64,000 nucleotides of DNA, taken from assembly GCA_015066665.1 (NCBI GenBank), contig SVNX01000010.1, forward strand, positions 1 through 64,000, read 5' to 3'. The translations under genes were made by a program, and so were the position numbers. Of the stretch, positions 25,548 through 34,436 are shown one piece after another; within the stretch, counting starts at the first letter, position 1; each line of letters starts with the position of its first letter. The DNA is from Ruminococcus sp. Its GTDB lineage: Bacteria > Bacillota > Clostridia > Oscillospirales > Ruminococcaceae. Below the pieces are notes generated by a model. It saw only the letters and a list, made by a program, of their open reading frames with translations, searched no databases and was not told where the DNA came from.

Positions 25548-26168
25548 TCAGACATAGTAGGGATTGGGCTTGCACAGCAGAATGATGGTATCAATGAACC
25601 AGCCAATGCCGAAGATACCGCCGGTGAGCAGGTACAGGATACCGGAGCCGATGCGGCCCTCGTAGAATTTATGTACGCCCAGATAGCCAAAGAAGAAGCA
25701 GAGGATGAAGGCCACCCACTTGTCCTTTTGCTTGCCGTAAGCGGTGTTCATGTTCTGGTTGACGTTGGCGTTGTTGTTGTTGACAATGATGTTGGGGGTA
25801 TTGGTCTGCATTGCCTGCACCTGACAGCCGCAGGATGTGCAGATGACTGCCGCACGGGGAATCCGGCTGCCGCAGTGCTGACAGAACTTGGTGTCCTGCA
25901 GATTGGGGTTGGTCTGACCCTGTGTGGGCATGGCGGCCTGCTGGGGGAGTCCCTGATAACCGTTCTGCGGATAGGGCTGAGCGGGTGCCTGCTGATAGCT
26001 CTGCATGGGCATGTTCTGTACGGGCGGGGTCTCCAGCTGCAGATCTACAGCGGGCTTCTCCGCAATCATGATATCGGGTGCGTCTGTATTCTGGAAGTCA
26101 CTTGCTTCCATGAGACGCTCATCCTCGGGGCTGCCAGCGCCCAGGGGGTTGCTATTCTCATAATCCAT
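25548..26168 (-). CDS. TM2-domain membrane protein with zinc ribbon, paralogue B
   Basis: 206 residues from ATG 26168, chosen because GAGGAG lies 8-9 nt upstream and inside any longer form. Same plan as its neighbour: low-complexity N-terminal region rich in Gln, Pro and Met, zinc ribbon FCQHCGSRIPRAAVICTSCGC, an Asn-rich spacer and a C-terminal TM2 domain. First gene of a two-gene transcript; 27 nt separate the coding regions. Both end PNPYYV, which suggests a recent tandem duplication with selection on the C-terminus. Confidence 0.85.
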   Translation of the reverse strand: MDYENSNPLGAGSPEDERLMEASDFQNTDAPDIMIAEKPAVDLQLETPPVQNMPMQSYQQAPAQPYPQNGYQGLPQQAAMPTQGQTNPNLQDTKFCQHCGSRIPRAAVICTSCGCQVQAMQTNTPNIIVNNNNANVNQNMNTAYGKQKDKWVAFILCFFFGYLGVHKFYEGRIGSGILYLLTGGIFGIGWFIDTIILLCKPNPYYV

Positions 26169-26237
26169 ATTCAACACTCCTCTGTGTTTTTTCATCCATG
26201 GTAAAAATGACGCCGGAAATTGGGGTCATATACTATC

Positions 26238-26266
26238 ATTATACCCTATTATCGCAGTGAAGTCAA
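26238..26266 (-). promoter_or_regulatory. Promoter of the TM2 gene pair
   Basis: TTGACT (26261-26266) and TATAAT (26238-26243), 17-bp spacer. Confidence 0.85.
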
Positions 26267-26367
26267 GAGCCATCCGCCGGCACAGTCCAAAATCGGCATT
26301 CTTCATAAATTTGTCATTTTCTTTTTGTGCAGGAACAGATTCCTGCATTGCAGACACATTCATGCTG

Positions 26368-27144
26368 TCAATTCGATTTGCGGAGGAAAGGCTCCAGCTC
26401 CATATAGGGAATGCGGATCTCTGCATGATCTCCCAGTGCATGGCCAACGGGAAAACTGAATACCAGTGCATCCGGATACATAAAGACCGTTGCGGTTGTA
26501 TAGGGTTCGTCATAATGCAGCAGGCATGCCAGTATATATTCAGGGGTTTCGGAAAACATCTCCGCCGGAACTTCCTCAGCGGAAATGTCAAGCTTCTCCG
26601 CATGCTGCGCTGCTCCGTGCTCGTGGTGATAGTCGCAGACGAATTCCGAAAATGCCTCATCCACTGTGTATAGGTCGGAAAGATGCAGAATTTCGCCGGT
26701 TTTCGCATCAAGGATCAGCCCCTCCGCAATATGCGTGGGATGGGCTGTGCCCTTTACATTGAAAAGGCCCTCATAGAACAGGCTGATATATGCATCATCC
26801 ATGCGTGTTACCGTGACATCCATTTCAATGGTGAGCATGGCGTCCTCGTCCCATGCAGGGCATTTGGTCAGACCGGACTGAATTGCCGCTTCCGGAATCT
26901 CCTCCTCCGGTGACCATGCGCCTTCGATCTGCTCACAGATCAGCTTCTCTGTGTACGATTTCACCGAGGCATTCACAGCATCATTGTCTGCAAAGACCGG
27001 ATAGGCATAGGTAATATGCCGGTAATCCGTGGTTTCGGCGGCGTAGCGCAGTTCTGTTTCAGGAATGTCCGCCTTCATTGTACAGCCGCTGCATCCGCAG
27101 AGAAGTGCTGCACAGACGGCGGATAGAATTTTTCTGTATTTCAT
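26368..27144 (-). CDS. Lipoprotein with DUF4163/DUF3298-like (RsiV-type) region
   Basis: 258 residues. Signal peptide with a lipobox around LLCGC (Cys18 modified), then a domain with the order typical of DUF4163 plus DUF3298: TTDYRHITYAYPVF near 38, an SLFYEGLFNVKGTAHPTH stretch near 120-137, and GLILDAKTGEILHLSDLY near 142-159. These domains occur in the anti-sigma factor RsiV, where they bind lysozyme, and in peptidoglycan deacetylase PdaC; no enzymatic part is present here. It starts right after the serA terminator with GGAG as ribosome site. No clear promoter of its own was found. Confidence 0.7.
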   Translation of the reverse strand: MKYRKILSAVCAALLCGCSGCTMKADIPETELRYAAETTDYRHITYAYPVFADNDAVNASVKSYTEKLICEQIEGAWSPEEEIPEAAIQSGLTKCPAWDEDAMLTIEMDVTVTRMDDAYISLFYEGLFNVKGTAHPTHIAEGLILDAKTGEILHLSDLYTVDEAFSEFVCDYHHEHGAAQHAEKLDISAEEVPAEMFSETPEYILACLLHYDEPYTTATVFMYPDALVFSFPVGHALGDHAEIRIPYMELEPFLRKSN

Positions 27145-27164
27145 GTTGCGAACTCCAGAATTCT

Positions 27165-27197
27165 AAAACAACAAAGCCGGCGGATCGCCGGCTTTGC
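27165..27197 (-). terminator. Terminator of serC-serA
   Basis: AAAGCCGGC/GCCGGCTTT stem with loop GGATC and a leftward T-rich tail TTGTTGTTTTAG. Confidence 0.85.
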
Positions 27198-27228
27198 AAA
27201 TTGTATGATTTCTTGTTCAGGTATGCAC

Positions 27229-28395
27229 TTACTTTGCAATCACACGAACGCGGATCACATTCTCCATTGCCTCGAACTTTGCAGCAACGTCAGCGGATAC
27301 ATCACCGGCAACGTCAACCATGGTGTATGCATAATCCTTCTTGGAAGCGTTCACCATGTTGTCGATGTTCAGACCGGCAGCAGCCAGCTCGCTTGTGATA
27401 GCGGAGATGATTGCCGGAACATTCTTGTGCAGGATGCAGATCTTTGTGCCGTTGGCATTCATCACTGCATTCGGGAAGTTTACGCTGTTCTTGATGTTGC
27501 CGTTCTCGATGTAATCGATCAGCTCCTTGGCAGCCATGACAGCGCAGTTGTCCTCGCTCTCGGGAGAGGAAGCACCCAGATGGGGGATGGCGATCACGCC
27601 GTCCATTGCAACAGTCTTTGCATTCGGGAAGTCTGTGACATAGCAAGCGATCTTGCCGCTCTCCAGAGCTGCCTGCATATCCTCATCGTTTACCAGCTCG
27701 CCTCTTGCGAAGTTCAGCACTCTTGCGCCGTCGTTCATCTGAGCGAATACATCAGCATTCAGCATGCCCTTTGTCTCTGCATTGAAAGGCAGGTGCAGAG
27801 TCAGATAGTCAGCCTGTGCGTATACTTCTTCTCTGGTCTTTACCACCTTGATGTGGTGATTGAGCTGCTGTGCGCCCTCAACGGACAGGAACGGGTCAGT
27901 ACCCACAACCTTCATGCCCAGGTGGATGGCAGCATTGGCAACCTTGGCACCGATGGCACCCAGACCGATGACACCGAGTGTCTTGCCCTGGATCTCAGGG
28001 CCTGCAAACTGGCTCTTGCCTTTTTCTACGAGCTTGCCGACCTGATCGCCCTCATCCTTCAGGGTCTTTGCCCATTCGATGGCCTTGGTGATCTTACGGG
28101 AGGACAGGAAGAGGCCTGCCAGAACCAGCTCCTTAACAGCGTTTGCATTGGCACCGGGTGTGTTGAATACAACGATACCCTGCTCAGCGCAGCGGTCAAC
28201 CGGAATGTTGTTCACGCCTGCACCGGCTCTGCCGATGGCCAGCAGGCTGCTGTCAAATTCCATCTCGTGCATGGATGCGGAACGAACCATGATGGCAACA
28301 GGATTCTCGGGAGAATCAGCCACTACATACTTCGCCTTGTCGAACAGATCGGTACCGCATGCAGCGATCTTGTTCAGAGTCTTGATATTGTACAT
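27229..28395 (-). CDS. serA: D-3-phosphoglycerate dehydrogenase (serine pathway)
   Basis: Oxidises 3-phosphoglycerate with NAD, first step of serine synthesis (EC 1.1.1.95). 388 residues from ATG 28395 (GGAGG 8 nt upstream). Substrate domain; Rossmann fold with GVIGLGAIGAKVANAA near 145; catalytic Arg in NFARGELVN, Glu near 260 and His in IPHLGASSPE; a C-terminal ACT domain (about 318-388, KICILHKNVPAIISAI) for allosteric control, in the short form without the extra regulatory domain. It is the second gene after serC, but 240 nt of repeat sequence lie between the two. Confidence 0.93.
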   Translation of the reverse strand: MYNIKTLNKIAACGTDLFDKAKYVVADSPENPVAIMVRSASMHEMEFDSSLLAIGRAGAGVNNIPVDRCAEQGIVVFNTPGANANAVKELVLAGLFLSSRKITKAIEWAKTLKDEGDQVGKLVEKGKSQFAGPEIQGKTLGVIGLGAIGAKVANAAIHLGMKVVGTDPFLSVEGAQQLNHHIKVVKTREEVYAQADYLTLHLPFNAETKGMLNADVFAQMNDGARVLNFARGELVNDEDMQAALESGKIACYVTDFPNAKTVAMDGVIAIPHLGASSPESEDNCAVMAAKELIDYIENGNIKNSVNFPNAVMNANGTKICILHKNVPAIISAITSELAAAGLNIDNMVNASKKDYAYTMVDVAGDVSADVAAKFEAMENVIRVRVIAK

Positions 28396-28479
28396 GGGAT
28401 ATACCTCCAATATGTATTATTTCTGGAAAATTTCTGCGAACTTCCCCTATTTCCTCCAGAACGCAGCAATTTCAGCAGT

Positions 28480-28620
28480 TTCAGGGGGATAGGGGGCGAA
28501 GCCCCCAAAACGGGGGGCCAGGGGGTGTCCCCCCTGGGCGGTGGAGGCGGCGCAGCCGCCTCCTACAACACCCCCTCCCCTCGGGGAGGGGGCAGGGGGT
28601 GGGGGCAGTTTCGCAGAAAC
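28480..28620. repeat. GC-rich multi-hairpin element between serC and serA
   Basis: Perfect hairpins in series: GGGGGCGAAGCCCCC, CAGGGGG/CCCCCTG, GGCGGCGCAGCCGCC and CCCCTCCCCTCGGGGAGGGG, ending TTTCGCAGAAAC. The last two motifs match the 54.2-54.7 kb array (TCGGGGAGGGGCAGGGG, TTTCGCAGAACC). Open frames over it are artefacts of composition. It splits an otherwise normal serC-serA unit. Confidence 0.75.
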
Positions 28621-28632
28621 TACCAAATGCAC

Positions 28633-29715
28633 TTACTTGTTTTCAGCCTCGAACTTCTTCATGAATTCTACAAGTGCCTCTACGCCCTCGATCGGCATTG
28701 CATTGTAGATGGAAGCTCTCATACCGCCAACGCTTCTGTGACCCTTGAGGTTCTCAAAGCCTGCTGCCTTTGCAGCTGCAACGAACTTGGCATCCAGCTC
28801 ATCGTTGCCTGTTACGAACGGTACGTTCATCAGAGAACGATCCTTCTTCTCAACAGTGCCCTTGAACATTTCGCTCTGGTCGAGGAAATCGTACAGGATA
28901 GCAGCCTTCTTCTCGTTGTGAGCCTTCATAGCCTCCAGGCCGCCCATCTTCTTGATCCACTTGAATACCTTGCCGCAGATATAGATACCATAGCAGGGAG
29001 GTGTATTGTACATGGAACCGTTGTCAGCCTGTGTCTTCCACTTCAGCATGGTGGGTGTGCCGGGCAGGCACTCATCTGTGATCAGATCTTCACGAACGAT
29101 GGCAATCACCACACCGGCAGGGCCTACGTTCTTCTGAACGCCGCCGTAGATAACGCCGTACTTTGTTACGTCAACGGGCTCGGACAGGAAGCAGGAGGAA
29201 ACGTCGGAAACCAGTGTCTTACCCTTGGTATTCGGCAGGTTCCAGAACTTTGTGCCATAGATGGTGTTGTTCTCGCAGATGTATACATAGTCTGCATCCT
29301 CGGGAATATCGAGGTCGGAGCAATCCGGAATGTAAGAGAATGTCTTGTCAGCGGAAGAAGCCACTGCAACAGCCTCACCATAGATCTGTGCTTCCTGATA
29401 TGCCTTCTTAGCCCACTGACCGGTTACGATGTAAGCAGCCTTCTTGTTCTTCATCAGGTTCATGGGAACAGCAGCAAACTGCTGAGAAGCACCGCCCTGC
29501 AGGAACATTACCTTGTAGTTGTCCGGAATGTTCATCAGATCACGCAGATCCTGCTCTGCTTCGTCGATGATCTGCTGATACATCTTGGAACGATGGGACA
29601 TTTCCATAACGGACATACCGCAGCCGCGGTAATCCATCATCTCTGCTGCAGCTTCCTGCAGTACTTCCTCGGGCAGTACAGCGGGACCTGCACTGAAGTT
29701 ATAAACTCTGCTCAT
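28633..29715 (-). CDS. serC: Phosphoserine aminotransferase
   Basis: PLP enzyme converting 3-phosphohydroxypyruvate and glutamate to phosphoserine (EC 2.6.1.52). 360 residues from ATG 29715 (GGAGGTAATACAA upstream). It begins MSRVYNFSAGPAVLPE, the family signature. FLQGGASQQFAAVPMNL near 72-87 binds the cofactor phosphate, and the Schiff-base lysine is Lys195 in GGVQKNVGPAG. HRSVGGMRAS stands near the end. Leads the serine pair; no serB is seen in the window. Confidence 0.95.
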   Translation of the reverse strand: MSRVYNFSAGPAVLPEEVLQEAAAEMMDYRGCGMSVMEMSHRSKMYQQIIDEAEQDLRDLMNIPDNYKVMFLQGGASQQFAAVPMNLMKNKKAAYIVTGQWAKKAYQEAQIYGEAVAVASSADKTFSYIPDCSDLDIPEDADYVYICENNTIYGTKFWNLPNTKGKTLVSDVSSCFLSEPVDVTKYGVIYGGVQKNVGPAGVVIAIVREDLITDECLPGTPTMLKWKTQADNGSMYNTPPCYGIYICGKVFKWIKKMGGLEAMKAHNEKKAAILYDFLDQSEMFKGTVEKKDRSLMNVPFVTGNDELDAKFVAAAKAAGFENLKGHRSVGGMRASIYNAMPIEGVEALVEFMKKFEAENK

Positions 29716-29803
29716 TTGTATTACCTCCATACAATTGTAGATAAATATTGTAAGAATCAGACATCTTTACCGTATTGAATCGGTAAAAATGCACTCTCTT
29801 GTA

Positions 29804-29832
29804 ATTATACTCCTTTTTTTATCATAAGTCAA
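29804..29832 (-). promoter_or_regulatory. Promoter of serC
   Basis: TTGACT (29827-29832) and TATAAT (29804-29809), 17-bp spacer. A TTTACCG/CGGTAAA hairpin (29766-29788) lies in the early transcript and could regulate or stabilise it. Confidence 0.85.
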
Positions 29833-29995
29833 GGTGTTCAGCGTGTTTTTTTTCTTTTGTGAGTTCTGCTGTACTGTATGTAAAATTTTGTCGGACAGAA
29901 TGTGCAATTATCAATGAGACAAGAGAAAAGCACGCCCTTTCCGGCCGCAGAGAGCGGGAAAAAGGCGCGCATATTCAGAAAAAGTGTGAAAACGC

Positions 29996-30024
29996 TTGTA
30001 AATTCAGACGGAAAGTGGTATAAT
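29996..30024 (+). promoter_or_regulatory. Rightward promoter, probably for malQ-glgP, running antisense to the CmpB-like gene
   Basis: TTGTAA (29996-30001) and TATAAT (30019-30024), 17-bp spacer. No rightward gene follows until malQ at 30507, so the transcript would pass antisense through 30041-30430. The stretch 29833-29995 holds nothing else recognisable. Confidence 0.65.
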
Positions 30025-30040
30025 ATAGACGTATGCATAT

Positions 30041-30430
30041 TTACGCCGGGTCTGTTAGCCTGGTTTCCGCAAGACGGCAGAAGGCAAAGGCCGGAATGCA
30101 CAGCAGAAACCAGAAGAAACCGTACCGCAGGCAGATCTGTCCCCGGAAGTGCAGGGGCAGGCTGCTGTAATCCCAGACATTCCAGTGCAGATGCACGTTG
30201 ACAATCATCCCGACAAACAGCTCGGTTGCGGTAATGACCGCTGCACCGATGAGACATAACAGCAGGGGATGCAGGGGCGGGGCACTGCGGTAGAGGACAT
30301 AGAGCATCGTCACCACGGCACCGCCTGTGACGGCCATCGTCCAGTGCGTATAGCCTCTGGCGGCAATTTCGATCAGTGCATATATGAAAAATCCCATCAG
30401 AAAGGGAAATAATAGTTTAATATGCTGCAT
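30041..30430 (-). CDS. CmpB-like putative ABC transporter permease family membrane protein
   Basis: 129 residues from ATG 30428-30430, preceded by AGAGGTGAT. Four hydrophobic segments (about 6-22, 28-46, 54-72, 96-115). The WNVWDYSSLPLHFRGQICL stretch is the signature of the ABC_trans_CmpB family (Pfam PF06541), small membrane proteins of unknown function despite the name. It stands alone with no ABC ATPase next to it and is covered by an antisense transcript if the promoter at 29996 is active. The upstream extension has no ribosome site and was rejected. Confidence 0.75.
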   Translation of the reverse strand: MQHIKLLFPFLMGFFIYALIEIAARGYTHWTMAVTGGAVVTMLYVLYRSAPPLHPLLLCLIGAAVITATELFVGMIVNVHLHWNVWDYSSLPLHFRGQICLRYGFFWFLLCIPAFAFCRLAETRLTDPA

Positions 30431-30506
30431 GGTATCACCTCTTTTCCGACAGTATGTGCGTCTGAGGGCGGTTTTATGCGGCATTGTGAAAAAGGAGACA
30501 CACGCT

Positions 30507-32033
30507 ATGAGAAAAAGCGGCATTTTGCTGCATATTTCCAGTCTGCCCTCACGCTTCGGCATCGGCAGAATGGGCCGTGCAGCGTATGATTTTGTGGATT
30601 TTCTGAAGGCAAGCGAGACCGCCTGCTGGCAGATTCTTCCGCTTTCCCCCACAAGCTACGGCGATTCCCCCTACCAGTCCTTCTCGGTCTGTGCGGGCAA
30701 TCCCTATTTCATCGATTTTGTGCAGCTCGAGGAGCAGGGACTTCTCACGCACGAGGATTATGCTTCTCTGCTCTGGCAGAGAACCGGCGATACCATTGAT
30801 TATGAGCTGCTCTACCGCAACAATATCACCGTGCTGCGCCGTGCCTTTGCCCGATTCAGGGAGCATCCTGCACGGGGCTACAGCAAGTTCAAGACCGCCC
30901 AGAAGCACTGGCTGCCGGAATATGCTCTGTTCATGGCACTCAAGGATGCCCATGACGGCGCACCGTGGTACGAGTGGGAGCCGGCACTGGCCCAGCGGCA
31001 GAAGAAGGCACTTGAACGTGCTAAGGAAGAGCTGGCCGAGGAGATCGAGCTGTATTGCTTCATCCAGTTCGTATTCACGCAGCAGTGGCAGGCCCTGAAG
31101 GCCTATGCAAACCGGAATCAGGTGGAGATCATCGGCGATATGCCGATCTATGTCGCCTATGACAGTGCGGATGTGTGGGTTTCTCCCGAGCTTTTCGCAC
31201 TTGATGAGAACAAGCAGCCCATTGAAGTGGCCGGCTGCCCGCCCGATCCGTTCTCCCCGACGGGTCAGCTCTGGGGCAATCCGCTCTACAGCTGGGACTA
31301 TCACAAGAAAACCGACTACAAGTGGTGGAAATCCCGTCTTGCTTTTGCGGCCACGCTCTATGATGTGATCCGCATCGACCATTTCCGCGGCTTTGAAAGC
31401 TATTACGCCATTCCCTTCGGCAGCGAAACCGCAGAAAAGGGCAAGTGGCGCAAGGGCCCGAACAAGGCACTCTTCCTCTCTGTGAAGAAGGAGCTGGGCG
31501 AGCTGAACATCATTGCAGAGGATCTGGGCTTCATCACGCCCGGCGTGCGCAGAATGCTCAAAGCCCTGAAATATCCGGGCATGAAGGTGCTGCAGTTTGG
31601 TTTCGATTCCGATCCGTCCAATGAACACCTGCCGCATAATTTCCAGTCCCCGAACTGTGTCTGCTACACGGGTACCCATGACAATGAGACCCTCACGGGC
31701 TGGCTGGAATCTGCCAATAAAAAGACCGTCAAGTACGCAAAAAAATATCTGCGTGTGACAAAGAAATCCCATATTCCCGATGCAATGGTGGCAGCCTGCT
31801 GGCAGAGCATCGCAGAACTTGCCGTGGCACAGATGCAGGATTTCCTGCACGAGGACAGCGCCTGCCGCATGAATACGCCCTCCGTACTCGGCGGCAACTG
31901 GCAGTACCGCACGGAAACCGCTGACTTCACACCGGAGCTGGCCGCCGCCATCCGCAAGCTCAACCGCACCTACGGCAGAAATGTACAGCCTGCCGAAATC
32001 ACTGAACCCGAAAAGGAGAACACCGAATCATGA
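30507..32033 (+). CDS. malQ: 4-alpha-glucanotransferase (amylomaltase, GH77)
   Basis: Moves maltosyl and longer units between alpha-1,4-glucans, releasing glucose; acts in the cytosol on imported maltodextrins or glycogen. 508 residues from ATG 30507 (AAAAAGGAG upstream; the longer frame starts inside the neighbouring gene's region). GH77 motifs: SLPSRFGIGRMG, SPTSYGDSPYQSFSVCAGNP, GDMPIYVAYDSADVW, the nucleophile region RIDHFRGF, the acid/base region IAEDLGFITP, and GTHDNETLTGW. Stop and glgP start overlap (ATGA), so both are made together. Confidence 0.96.
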   Translation: MRKSGILLHISSLPSRFGIGRMGRAAYDFVDFLKASETACWQILPLSPTSYGDSPYQSFSVCAGNPYFIDFVQLEEQGLLTHEDYASLLWQRTGDTIDYELLYRNNITVLRRAFARFREHPARGYSKFKTAQKHWLPEYALFMALKDAHDGAPWYEWEPALAQRQKKALERAKEELAEEIELYCFIQFVFTQQWQALKAYANRNQVEIIGDMPIYVAYDSADVWVSPELFALDENKQPIEVAGCPPDPFSPTGQLWGNPLYSWDYHKKTDYKWWKSRLAFAATLYDVIRIDHFRGFESYYAIPFGSETAEKGKWRKGPNKALFLSVKKELGELNIIAEDLGFITPGVRRMLKALKYPGMKVLQFGFDSDPSNEHLPHNFQSPNCVCYTGTHDNETLTGWLESANKKTVKYAKKYLRVTKKSHIPDAMVAACWQSIAELAVAQMQDFLHEDSACRMNTPSVLGGNWQYRTETADFTPELAAAIRKLNRTYGRNVQPAEITEPEKENTES

Positions 32034-34417
32034 TGCATTACACAAAGGACACCTTTCTGAGATATCTCGACGCCTCTCTCACCAAGCCCGCAGCGGAGAC
32101 CACCCCGCAGGAGCTGCACAATATCATTGGTGAGATGGTCATGAACCTCATGACCGAGGACTGGGAGGACAGTCGTGCGGCGCACAGAAATACCCGCCAT
32201 GCGTGCTATTTCTCCATGGAATTCCTCATGGGCAGAAGCATTTTCAACAATCTCCTCTGCCTTGGTATCTATGATGAGGTGGAGGCAGCCATGCAGGAGC
32301 TGGGTACATCCCTCACCGAACTCGAATGCATTGAGGATGCGGCACTCGGCAACGGCGGTCTCGGACGTCTTGCAGCATGCTTCCTTGACAGTGCGGCAAC
32401 ACTCGACCTGCCGCTCGATGGCTATGGCATCCGTTACAAGTACGGTCTGTTCAAGCAGAGCATTCTGGAGGGCTTCCAGAAGGAGGACGCCGACGACTGG
32501 ACACGCTATGGCGATGCATGGTCGGTGCGCCGTGAGGAGGACACCGTGACCGTTGCATTCAGCGACCAGGTGGTAAAAGCCGTCCCCTATGATATGCCCG
32601 TTATCGGCTATGGTACGAAGAACATCGGCACACTGCGCCTGTGGCAGGCGGCGCCTCTGAAGGAATTTGATTTCCACACCTTCAACAACCAGAAGTATCT
32701 CGAAGCCTGCGCAGAGCAGATCTACGCAGAGAACATTTCCAGATGCCTGTATCCGAATGATGATACCGACGAGGGCAAGAAGCTCCGTCTGAAGCAGCAG
32801 TATTTCTTCTGCTCGGCATCCTTGCAGGATCTGCTGAAGAAGCACTGGGAGGATAACGAAACAATGGAGAACCTCCCCGATGCGATTGCCGTACAGCTCA
32901 ATGACACCCACCCCGTCATCTCCATTCCGGAGCTGATCCGTCTGCTGACGACAAAGTATCAGGTATCCTTCGAGGATGCCGCTGAGATGGCACGCAAGAT
33001 CTTCCGCTACACGAACCATACCATCATGGCAGAGGCACTGGAAAAGTGGAGATGTGATCTTGTGCGTGAACTTCTGCCGGAGATCTACCAGATCATCGTG
33101 AGACTTCACGAAATGCTGATTGCAGAGCTGTATCAGAAGGGCGCAGAAAAGGCGGAAATAGGCAGAATGCGCATCATTCAGGATGGCATGATCCACATGG
33201 CGCATATGGCAATTTTCATGGGCAGTTTCGTCAATGGCGTTGCGGAAATCCACACGCAGATTCTCAAGGACACAGCCCTTGCGGATTGGTACAAGTACTA
33301 TCCGGAGCGTTTCTCCAACAAGACCAACGGCATCACACAGAGAAGATGGCTGGCCCTTTGCAACCGTGAGCTTTCCGCACTGCTGACGGAGCTGCTCGGC
33401 TCGGAGGACTGGGTGACAAACCTCGATCTTCTCAAGGAACTCGACAAGTATGCCGAGGATGCAGAGGTCATGAACCGCTTCATGGCGATCAAGCAGGAGA
33501 AGAAAAAACAGCTCTGCGACCTGATGTGCGAGCGTGAGAGCCGCATTGCGGATGCTGCGGAATTCGATCTCGACAGCGTCTTCGACATTCAGATCAAGCG
33601 TCTGCATGAATACAAGCGTCAGCTTCTGGCGGCGTTCTCGATTCTGTATATCTACTATGGCATGAAGGACGGCAGCATCACCGATCTGCCGCCGGTGACA
33701 TTCCTCTTCGGCGCAAAGGCAGCGCCCGGCTACCGCAGAGCCAAGGCAATCATTAAGTTCATCAATGAGATTGCGGCAATGATCGATGCGGATGCAGAGG
33801 TTTCCGGTAAGATCAAGGTCTTCTTCGTATCCGACTACAATGTATCCTACGCCGAAAAGCTGGTAGCTGCGGCGGACATTTCCGAGCAGATCTCCACCGC
33901 CGGAACAGAAGCTTCCGGTACGGGCAATATGAAGCTGATGCTCAACGGTGCGGTGACACTGGGCACTTATGACGGTGCAAATGTGGAGATCGTACAGGAG
34001 GCAGGCGAAGAGAATAACTATATCTTCGGCGCAAGAGTGGAAGAACTCAAGGAAATCGTGCCGGAATATGACAGCCGTGCGATTCTGGCAAAGGATGACA
34101 AGATCCGCAGAGTGGTGCAGACCCTCATGGACGGCACCTTCGATGACGGCGGTAGCGGCGATTTCAAGGAGCTTTATGACGCCCTGACAGAGGGCGCAAG
34201 CTGGCACGCTCCCGATCACTACTATGTCCTCGGTGACCTTGACAGCTATGTCAAGACCAAGGTACAGGCACTGCAGGATTACAAGTCCGACCGCATGGCA
34301 TTTGCAAAGAAGCAGTGGCACAATATCTGCGGTGCAGGCAAATTCAGCTCTGACAGAACCATCCGTGAGTATGCAGAGGAAATCTGGCAGATCGAACCGG
34401 TGGTTTTCGAAAACTAA
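32030..34417 (+). CDS. glgP: Glycogen/maltodextrin phosphorylase
   Basis: Releases glucose-1-phosphate from alpha-glucan ends with phosphate (EC 2.4.1.1), PLP-dependent, cytosolic. 795 residues, normal for the family. RNTRHACYFSMEFLMGRS at the start, ALGNGGLGRLAACFLDS near 105, QLNDTHPVI near 291, and the cofactor lysine Lys635 in EASGTGNMKLMLNGA. The first two codons are both ATG; the second may be the true start. With malQ it forms the standard pair that breaks maltodextrins to phosphorylated glucose. Confidence 0.97.
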   Translation: MMHYTKDTFLRYLDASLTKPAAETTPQELHNIIGEMVMNLMTEDWEDSRAAHRNTRHACYFSMEFLMGRSIFNNLLCLGIYDEVEAAMQELGTSLTELECIEDAALGNGGLGRLAACFLDSAATLDLPLDGYGIRYKYGLFKQSILEGFQKEDADDWTRYGDAWSVRREEDTVTVAFSDQVVKAVPYDMPVIGYGTKNIGTLRLWQAAPLKEFDFHTFNNQKYLEACAEQIYAENISRCLYPNDDTDEGKKLRLKQQYFFCSASLQDLLKKHWEDNETMENLPDAIAVQLNDTHPVISIPELIRLLTTKYQVSFEDAAEMARKIFRYTNHTIMAEALEKWRCDLVRELLPEIYQIIVRLHEMLIAELYQKGAEKAEIGRMRIIQDGMIHMAHMAIFMGSFVNGVAEIHTQILKDTALADWYKYYPERFSNKTNGITQRRWLALCNRELSALLTELLGSEDWVTNLDLLKELDKYAEDAEVMNRFMAIKQEKKKQLCDLMCERESRIADAAEFDLDSVFDIQIKRLHEYKRQLLAAFSILYIYYGMKDGSITDLPPVTFLFGAKAAPGYRRAKAIIKFINEIAAMIDADAEVSGKIKVFFVSDYNVSYAEKLVAAADISEQISTAGTEASGTGNMKLMLNGAVTLGTYDGANVEIVQEAGEENNYIFGARVEELKEIVPEYDSRAILAKDDKIRRVVQTLMDGTFDDGGSGDFKELYDALTEGASWHAPDHYYVLGDLDSYVKTKVQALQDYKSDRMAFAKKQWHNICGAGKFSSDRTIREYAEEIWQIEPVVFEN

Positions 34418-34436
34418 GGCTGAAGGATATGGATTT

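Noticed and set aside
26226-26711. Leftward 161-codon frame overlapping the RsiV-like lipoprotein gene
   Set aside because: Overlaps a better-supported gene in another frame and has no start signal.
30431-30652. N-terminal extension of the CmpB-like protein
   Set aside because: It would overlap the malQ start region, has no ribosome site and no membrane or family features.
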